Below are positions 57,201 to 64,000 of a stretch of DNA of 64,000 nt, piece after piece (position 1 is the stretch's first letter; each line of letters starts with the position of its first letter). The position numbers and the translations under genes were made by a program. Origin of the DNA: Gnetum montanum. Taxonomy: Eukaryota; Streptophyta; Gnetopsida; Gnetales; Gnetaceae. The stretch spans positions 1-64,000 of the forward strand of contig MNCI01007828.1 of NCBI GenBank assembly GCA_015680685.1. Reading direction: 5' to 3'. The notes below the pieces were generated by a model that saw only the letters and a program-made list of their open reading frames with translations, searched no databases and was not told where the DNA came from.

Positions 57201-58146
57201 AAGGGATGCAAATGCATTTTGCACTCGGCATGCTCCTTGTAGGAGTATAAGCACGTCAATGAGGACCTATGGAAATGGGTCCAAAAGGCTAAGCAAAGAG
57301 AGGCTGACCTAGTCACCGAAGTGGAGGATCTAAAGTCGAGAAACAAGTTCCTCCTAGCTTGTGACACAAATGATGAAGAATGGTGTATGGCTATAATAGA
57401 CTACGCCAGGTTTTGGACTATTGCGCATTAGAACATTGAAGCCAGTCACAAGATAATTGAACAACGAATGCAAATGGACTTCCTAGCCCAGAAGTGTCAG
57501 GATCTGAAAGACTTCATGGCCGAGGTTCACCAATGGGGGCAGTCCTAGAGAAACCATAAACACATGTACAAATAGGAAAATGTCACCCATTGTAAATTGT
57601 ATAAGGATGCTACTGTGGAAGAATTTATGTATGAAGCATTCATAAATGCCATTGACGCTTTTGAGGCCTATGCTAGGTTCAAGAAGTAGGTAAAGGTTAT
57701 GGAATCTCCTGACTTGAAAGTGGACCTTCCCATAGGAGAGACCACAACTACCTCCCTTTCCTTGGGGCCACCAAGGTGAACAACCGCCGAAAGAAAGAGA
57801 GCTACTACAGATGCTGAACCTAGCAATAGGAGTTGGATGGACATCACAACAGAGGAGGTCTAGTGTCACGTTAGGTTCGATTTAGACTGAATACCTTTTG
57901 AGATGAACGTAGGCCCTTCTCAGGTTAGTCGCTTTTTACTCTGTCAATGCTCATGCTCTATTGTAGTTTGCACTTATCGTCCTAGCTAACTACTTCACTC
58001 CTACAATGCAGGCTCTAGATGAGGGCACAGGGCCCGTAGAGGGAGGGAATGAAGAACCAACCAAGGACAACACAGGGGAAGCTGATGCAATAGGAAATGA
58101 CAAAGGAACAAATGGCGAAAGCGATGCAAACAAAGACAACCCATGA
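54213..58146 (+). pseudogene. Antisense intron-containing gene of element C (unknown function)
   Basis: Exon 1 is 54213-54331 (MALRKEHRNLALTKVKEV); an upstream ATG at 54181 is possible. Exon 2 is around 54530-54640. Exon 3 runs from about 54914 to 55324 (FLQFLLDHFSLIIWSFLAEE; donor GTGAGT). Exon 4 is 55407-55696 (donor GTGAGT). Exon 5 is 55781-56833 (LMDLFMAPNLSILAIEMLSL, EINDQLFMDLFGVPANG, YNWASYLCKGL; donor GTAAAT). Acidic exon 6 starts at 56969. Exons 6 and 8 are joined near 57165, so exon 7 and its intron are deleted. Coiled-coil-like exon 8 extends to 57923 (donor GTTAGT). Exon 9 is 58012-58146 and ends ANKDNP. Stops and one internal deletion make it a pseudogene. No host homologue is recognised. 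Confidence 0.75.
56868..56915. repeat. Palindromic GCTAY/RTAGC cluster in intron 5 of the antisense gene
   Basis: CTACGCTATGCTACGCTAGG faces GGCATAGCATAGCGTAAC between the exon 5 donor and the exon 6 acceptor. Clusters stand in the same intron in A (5222-5275) and B (25940-25985). Confidence 0.78.
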
Positions 58147-58319
58147 TAGCATGGGATTTTTTTGTAGTTCTGAAATTTTGAATTTTTGTAACAAATTTTG
58201 CAAACATTGTTTAAGAGAAAACAATTCTAAATGAAGCAAAGATAATTTTACAAAAAAAAATTGATTTTGTGCTAACTTGTGTATTACATACGTGCATTTT
58301 ATGTAAAATGTTCATGCTT

Positions 58320-58630
58320 TCATGTGCTAGTTTTAGGCCGTTTCGGGCCATTGCTAGTTTTAAGCCATTTCGGGCCTTTGCTTAACATGCCAAAGGGTTG
58401 ATACATTAATAACTTGAACAATGGCTAATTAATGACTTATGCTAGTTTTAGGCCATTTTGGGCCATTGCTAGTTTTAAGCCATTTTTGGGCTATTGCTAG
58501 TTTTAGGCCATTTCGGGCCACAACGTAGCTTTAGTTTTAGGCCATTTTGGGCCATATCATAGCTTTAGTTTTAGGCCATTTCGGGCCATAGTGTAGCTTT
58601 AGTTTTAGGCCATTTCGATCCATAGCGTAG
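58320..58630 (-). repeat. Degenerate 'GGCCCGAAATGGCCTAAAACTA' array, element C
   Basis: About eight plus-strand units TAGTTTTAGGCCATTTCGGG, some with GCCATAGCGTAGC linkers, lie between the end of the antisense gene and the end of gag-protease. They mirror A 3160-3365 and B 23620-23935. Confidence 0.78.
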
Positions 58631-58727
58631 CATGCCAAAAGGATGACATGTTAACAAAGAAAAAGTGATGAATGTACCAAGGATGGAAACTAGGCAAGAA
58701 GAAGTGGGGTTGCTACAGTATGTGTAG

Positions 58728-61700
58728 CTACCTCTTGATCCATCGTGGGTTGATCGAAACGTAAGGCCGAGGAATTTCACTAGGGCCCTCATTCACATTG
58801 TTGTCCCCTGCTTGGAAGGGCAAATCAACCCATGCGCTTTTGTTTTGGTAATTGGCTTGCTGAGCCAATTCTCCCGTTGGATGGTTAATGTGTGCATGAG
58901 TAGGCGGTTCATTCTTAGAGGTTATGACCTCTGAGCCCTACTCCATGTCTATGTTACTGATAGTTTGTGCTACTACTTCGTCACCATGGATCACCACCTC
59001 CTTGGCTACGTATGGTAGGTGGATTTCCTGGTGTATGGATAAGGAGATAGCCCTAAGTTGCGCTAACCATGATCTCCCCAAGATCATATTAAACACAGGC
59101 ATTTACTCAACCATGATGAACGTTGCATTTGTGGGGAAGTGGTCCCCTGCTATGAAGTCTATGTCAACTGTGCCTTTCACCAGGATGTATGCCCCATTGA
59201 ATGACCTTAGACACGATGTTGCTATGGGTTTGATCTGGTCGACCAAGCCCAACTTGTCCACAATAGGGAAGGGGATGATGTTCATGGCAACCCCATCATC
59301 AATGTGTACCCTTTGGATCCAGTGTTGGCCGACCCGAATTGTGATGAAAATTAGTGTCATGGTCACCTAACCCCTCTCGGGATCTTCCCTAATGGAATCG
59401 TTGCTAAAAGTTAATTGGGATGGCTCAGCCTCTGTGAGCATAGGGGGAAGCATGACTGAGTGGATCACTTCCTCTTCTACTGGCATATCTTCGTTAACCA
59501 AAATCGCTATCAACATGTGGATCAAAGCCTCGCAGTGGGGAACAGATGTCATGATTAGGTCGTACAAGCTCAATGAAGTGCTTTTCTTTCTTAGAGCCTG
59601 TTTGACCTGGGCAAAGGCATCCAAAAGGTTTTCACCACCCTCCTATCCAACTCTTTCCTCTTCTTCAATTCATCTCAAGAGAAAAATTTCCCAAGGAGGG
59701 GAAACTTCAGATCTAGGTTTAGATCCTTTTTGGCAGGCTGGCATAGACTACATTATTGTAGTAATGTTATTCTTTGGTGATCAAGGTATAGATGCAAGGG
59801 GTGGAGACGTAGGCTTGGAAGTACCAGGGACGGTACCTCCTCTCGATGTCTCATCTATGAAATGCACTTCCCATTTTTTAGGACGAGAAGGTTGTTCGGC
59901 TATTTTATGCAGGGCAGGGGCCATCGAATGAGTCGGCCCCCTAATGATGAAAGGTGATAAGGGTGTTAGCGGGTGAAGTAGCATGGTTTCGCTAATAGGT
60001 GGTGTAGAGATGGATGCCCATGGAGGAACTTTCAGAACAAACAGTTGTTGTGGGCTTTGATTAGCCACTCGTGGTGCTAGTGCACTACGTTGAGGCACAT
60101 GGACGACAAATGGTTGCTAAGGTGGCCTAGGATCATTGTCAATGCTAATGGTGTTGATGACATAACCAGCATTGTTGGCATTGATGGGATCTATGTAGAC
60201 ATGCATAGATTGATTTTCAAGATGTACTGGGTTGCTTTCATCCAACACTAGCTTTCCCTAGTCAATCAATCTCTATATGTTATTCTGAAATGCCAGATAG
60301 TAATCCGTGTTATGATCACACTATTGGTGGTAGTCACAAAACCTGTCCAGCCTGAAACCCTTAGGAATTGGGGACTCATTGGGCAGGGCCAAAGAGGGGT
60401 AGTCACATCATTGATTGCTTCTTGTAACATTTTCTTGTACTGCATGTGCCTTACTTCCAATAACTACTTCAGAAGTTCTAAAGGATTGAGGGGCAGTGAT
60501 GTGTACTTTGAGCAATCTTTGTGCTCAAATTTTAGCTTGGGTTGCGTACATGTATCAAGTGCGGGAATTGGAGGTTACGACATGTTGCTCTGCTTGGGCA
60601 TGGGGTTAGCTAAGGGTACAGTCAATTTCTTGCTGCTCTTGTTACCAGTGTTACCAGGTCAGGGCTTGGCCTCAGTCGCCACAGCGGCCACTGTGGTTGT
60701 TGGGGCTTTACCCTTGTCCTTCTTTGTGAAGGTACTTTTGTAAGTAATGTAGGCTAGATCTTTGCTTGCCTTATCCTTGTCCTGTATACTCTTGGTCTGA
60801 GCAAAGGCTTTACTAAGAGTGCGAGGGGTGAGGTAGTACAGTTTAGACTTGATAAAGTCATTCACTGCACCCCTAAAGATAGCAAACAAGTGGGCTTCTG
60901 CTATGGGCTCGCAGATTTCATTAAGGATCACGCTCCATCGCTGGATGAACTTCTGGACTAGTTCTAGAGGCTCCTGCTTCACGCTCATCAGCTGATCCAG
61001 CATGATTTCCGACTTCAAGTTATACTTGAAGCACGTCATGAACTAGGTTATAAGCTCCTCTAATGTTGAAATGGATGAGCGTGATAGCACGTGATACCAG
61101 TCTAAGGCTCTCCCAACTAGGGACATGGCAAAGACAAAAATGATCTTGTATGGCCATTGTTGCAATAGAAGAGACTCAAACCTAAAGGTAACTAGATGCA
61201 CGTTGGGATCTCCCTCTCCCTTGTACTTTGTGAAGTGTGGGAGAGACATCCCTGGGGGTAATGTCAGAGCATGGATTGTAGGGTTGCTAGGGTCATCTTG
61301 GTAAAAGTAAATGACTTATATGTGTCAGACCTAATAGCCTTGAGGTGTTTGATTTCCTCAGTGAGGGTCTGGATAAGCTGGAACGCTTGGTCCAGACCTT
61401 GCGACATTGTAGGCAGTTGGGGAACTACTGAGGAAACTCCCACTTGTGGAATGGTAGGGGTGGTAGTATGACCCATCGATAATACCGTTAGGGTAGCCCC
61501 TGCGAGAGGTGTTGCTTGCACTGTCCACCACCCAGTAGGTGGTGCTCTTGGAGCAGCAACTATGGTTTGTGCTACTAGATGGATTGTTTGTGTTGTCAAC
61601 AAAATAGATCATAGCCCTGTGTTAGGTTGTACCATTTACGGGGTTTGGTAGGTCTGAGGACAGACATAGTGAGACATCTGTGATGATTGTAGAATAGGCA

Positions 61701-62511
61701 CAAAAGTAAATGGGGTCCACCATGTGGATGGACCTAGGCCCACCGCAGTGGGTGGAATAGATGTGAATGTAGGAATCAAGATAGAAGTTGTGTAAGATTG
61801 CAAAGAAGGCATAGCATGAACATGTGATAGGGTAGCCATGATTGGTGTGCAATGCGCTACAGGAATGGGCTGTTGAATAGTTTGCGGAGGTATGGTCACT
61901 GTAAACGAAATAGGAGAATAAGGGTGTTGATATGCTGGGAAGGTGACATGGATACCCGTTACAGTTGTAGTTGCAGGCTGCGAAAGCGTAGGCATGATGA
62001 CAAAGGGAGTAGTGATAGACAACGAGTTGGCTCAGAAGGACTGGGTAGGAGGGATAGGAATGGGTTTGGCTAGACCTCCATCATTAGATTGCGAATTGAG
62101 TTCCTTCTGTCCATCCTGAAAGGCATCATCCTGGTTGGACACTGTGTCTTGTTGCTCCCTAAGCCTAGCCAACTAGATTAGTTGGTCTAATAGCCTTTGG
62201 TTTATCTATGTCAAAGGTATGGAAACATCGGGAGTGGGAAAAAATTCCTTCCTATCATAGTAAGCAAACTCGAAGCTACATTTATCTTCGAGTTCGTGTA
62301 CATCCAAAGGTAGGTTTTCCTGGACCTTCGCATAGAGGAAGTTGTAATGCTTGTGTTGCTGGTCCAAGCCCTCACATCCCCAATTTTGGATCCTGAGGGA
62401 TCAACATGTTTCCAGCATTGGGTTCAGCAGCTGTTCAACACCAGTTGTGCCTTGAACTATGATGGGGACCTCCACGTTGAAGGTGTAAACAACGGTAGTT
62501 GCAGAAGTCAT
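58728..62511 (-). pseudogene. gag-pro: gag and protease of element C (decayed)
   Basis: The minus-strand start at 62511 (MTSATTVVYTFNVEVPIIVQ) fits the B start. A proline- and threonine-rich part follows (to about 61360), then LDQAFQLIQTLTEEIKHLKA, the gag domain (LPHFTKYKGEGDPNVHLVTF at about 61245; ALDWYHVLSRSSISTLEELI; NDFIKSKLYYLTPRTLSKAF at about 60880) and a lysine-rich linker. The protease block starts LSLYDLIMTSVPHCEALIHM (about 59570) and has HIDDGVAMNIIPF (about 59320) and an IMVE-TAG break near 59105. The tail PRPYVSINPRWIKR reaches the TAG at 58728-58730. Stops and frame changes are fewer than in B. Confidence 0.82.
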
Positions 62512-62939
62512 TGCTATCAAGCTAGATAGTTTTGCAAATGTGAAAAGTGAGGAAAAAGAAAGTTAAGCATTTTTGCAAACTAAGAAGAGAAAATAAGTTG
62601 GGAAGTAATAAAAATAAAATTTTATGTCTTGTCGAGCTCCCGAGGAACCGTCGAGGTGACTGACCTGTACCACATGATGCATAAACAACTGCAAAGGATG
62701 TTATGTTTATGCTAATGCACAATAGGGTACAGGGCACATGCAAAACTACTGTAAGATAGGCAATTCAACTGGTGACTAGAGTCTGTACGTCCTGTAGGGT
62801 TCCTGGGGAACTGTTAAGGCAACCGATCTGCACCGTACAACACATAAACAACCACAGAAGTGTGTCAAGTTTACGCTAATGTGTATCAGGGTGTAGAAGG
62901 CTTACAAGACTACCGTGACATGCAGAAAGGCACTAAGAG
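62512..62939 (-). other. Leader of element C between primer site and gag
   Basis: These 430 bp hold no gene. Two related stretches (GTACAGGGCACATG near 62725 and the GTACGTCCTGTAGGGTTCC / GTCGAGCTCCCGAGGAACC pair near 62790 and 62630) look like a diverged tandem duplication of about 160 bp. Confidence 0.5.
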
Positions 62940-62958
62940 GGCCCTCCTTCTAGTGCCA
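62940..62958 (-). other. Primer-binding site of element C
   Basis: The minus strand reads TGGCACTAGAAGGAGGGCC, 7 bases inside the 5' LTR. It is the best preserved of the three visible sites. Confidence 0.7.
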
Positions 62959-62965
62959 AAAGGAC

Positions 62966-64000
62966 TATAGCAATCAAAAACATCGATGGCTAGAAAAAAT
63001 GCTGAGGCCATCGGCCGTTGGGTAGTCTTGACCTTGTCTCCATGGGAGGGCCGTGCGAGATGGGATGGAAATAGGGTGCCCTGAACAGTCTGGTCAATCA
63101 GATAGGGACTTAGTCAATGTCTATATAACCTTTTGCAACATGTAATTTGAAAACGAGATTGGTAGTGTGAAGTAATGTTTAAATGCAAAAGAAATAGGAA
63201 ACAATGTAAAATGCAATAGTAAACAAGAGATAATGTAGAAATGCAATTAGAAAAGTGCATCGCTTCGAAGCTATGACCTCGCTCTATCGAGATGGATACA
63301 ATCGGATGCACAGTGCTGGGAAGTGCAGAGATCCTGAGAGTAACCAAAATGTCTAGAGCAAGAGGGTTGTGTGCTTGAACGTGGACTCTAATGTTAACAA
63401 TGTGAAGTTCTACCAAGGTGGTAGAAAAGAATAGAATGAAATGCCAACTGAGAATGCTAACTATTTTCAATGTCAAAATAGAAAGATTACAATGCCAGAG
63501 AATGATAGAGAGCTAGAAGTTCTAGAGGGAGAGCCAAAGGATCCTGCAAAAAAAGGATCAGAGGGAGAGAGAGCCAGACAGAGTTTAAGCATCACTCATT
63601 GGAGTATTTATAGGACTAAGGGCATGCGGAAGATGCAGTTTGAACGACACATGCCTTGGGCCTATGCTGACCTATCTATGCTGCACATGCCTGTATGACC
63701 ATTGGGCAAGCCTGCCACACCGTAATTATGGGCTTGCTACGCCATAATTACGCTGTCAAAGCAATGGTGCAATTAGGTGAGGTGCATTAATTTCACATAA
63801 CCGCTTGCCACTTTACTATGATTTGTAGCGTAGCATCTTGTTATGCACCTTGTTGCATGTGTAGAAAGTCTTTGAAATGTGCAGGCTATTCATTGCATGT
63901 GTGCTACGCTATGCTATGCTATGTAGCATAGCGACTGGCCTTAGTCGCAAAAATGTCGCCAATCTATAAACTTTGCCTTTTTTCACTACGGAACTTACGA
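62966..64000 (-). mobile_element. 5' LTR of element C (partial, runs off the window)
   Basis: On the plus strand it starts TATAGCAATCAAAAACATCG, aligned with 47481. It keeps TATTTATA at 63605-63612 (TATAAATA on the minus strand), which the 3' LTR lacks. Palindromic clusters lie at 63820-63840 and 63898-63935. The part containing TGAAACACC is outside the window. Confidence 0.9.
63605..63612 (-). promoter_or_regulatory. LTR TATA box, element C 5' LTR
   Basis: The minus strand reads CCTATAAATACTCC. Because the 3' LTR lost this region, the LTRs of C are unequal as promoters. Confidence 0.75.

Larger units (their letters stand above)
47481..64000 (-). mobile_element. Element C: Tat-type LTR retrotransposon on the minus strand, 5' LTR partial
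   Basis: Read on the minus strand: 5' LTR (from beyond 64000 to 62966), primer-binding site, gag and protease (62511-58728), an antisense gene (plus strand, 54213-58146), pol (about 53400-50177), a polypurine tract and a 3' LTR (48780-47481). It is the only element with the whole gag - antisense gene - pol order uninterrupted in the window. It is inserted into copy D; the left flank ends AGAAT (47476-47480), so AGAAT or a near match is expected after its other end. Confidence 0.9.

Noticed and set aside
1-64000. tRNA, rRNA, CRISPR arrays or bacterial-type operons
   Set aside because: No cloverleaf, rRNA core or spaced identical repeats were seen; the direct repeats found are the 37-bp tandem array and LTRs, and gene structure is eukaryotic with introns and TATA boxes.

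Overview
This window looks like a repeat-rich region of a large plant nuclear genome. No intact host gene was recognised. Almost every base belongs to Ty3/gypsy LTR retrotransposons of the Tat type. The evidence is pol polyproteins that carry a reverse transcriptase, its own RNase H, a second archaeal-type RNase H (FDGAS ... EYEGL ... RGDS) and an integrase, together with long TG...CA LTRs, TATAAATA promoters and polypurine tracts. The species cannot be named from the sequence. All copies are broken by stop codons, many of them TAG or TGA where sister copies keep CAG, CGA or TGG.

Layout. Element A (+) runs from before base 1 to its 3' LTR at 13461-15167. Element B (+) has LTRs at 17890-19442 and 45450-47006. 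B is split by a younger, differently organised element E (+, 29069-40603), whose LTRs start at 29069 and 38691. Element C (-) has LTRs at 47481-48780 and from 62966 past the window end. A, B and C all interrupt an older copy, D, of which only 15168-17889 and 47007-47480 are visible. B is flanked by a 5-bp target duplication (GGTGG/GGTGA), and removing B restores a D sequence that matches the sister copies.

The most striking feature is shared by A, B and C, with a fourth partial copy in D. Between the gag-protease block and the reverse-transcriptase block lies a gene of about 4-4.6 kb on the opposite strand to gag and pol. It has its own TATA box 135-150 bp upstream of a conserved first exon. 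It has at least eight introns, of which seven have donor or acceptor sites that can be aligned between copies. The protein has a conserved central domain, an acidic stretch, a coiled-coil-like stretch and a short acidic last exon. It is unknown to me; the central domain faintly resembles the plant 'putative transposon protein' (Transposase_32-like) family. Element E lacks this gene and carries only a 0.65-kb spacer at that position.

Second, both LTRs of element E carry fragments of a plant fructokinase (pfkB family) coding sequence. This is a host-gene piece captured inside an LTR and copied with it.

Third, two short repeat systems pervade the non-coding parts. One is palindromic clusters of (GCTAY)n facing (RTAGC)n, found in the LTRs of A, B and C and in introns of the antisense gene. 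The other is degenerate arrays with a core like TTAAACTAGCA or GGCCTAAAACTA, placed after gag, before pol and after pol.

Gene logic. Gag, protease, RT/RNase H and integrase would supply ordinary retrotransposition from the LTR promoter. The antisense gene would be read from its own promoter, and its introns survive because the genomic RNA of the element is transcribed from the other strand. None of the copies here appears able to make full-length proteins.
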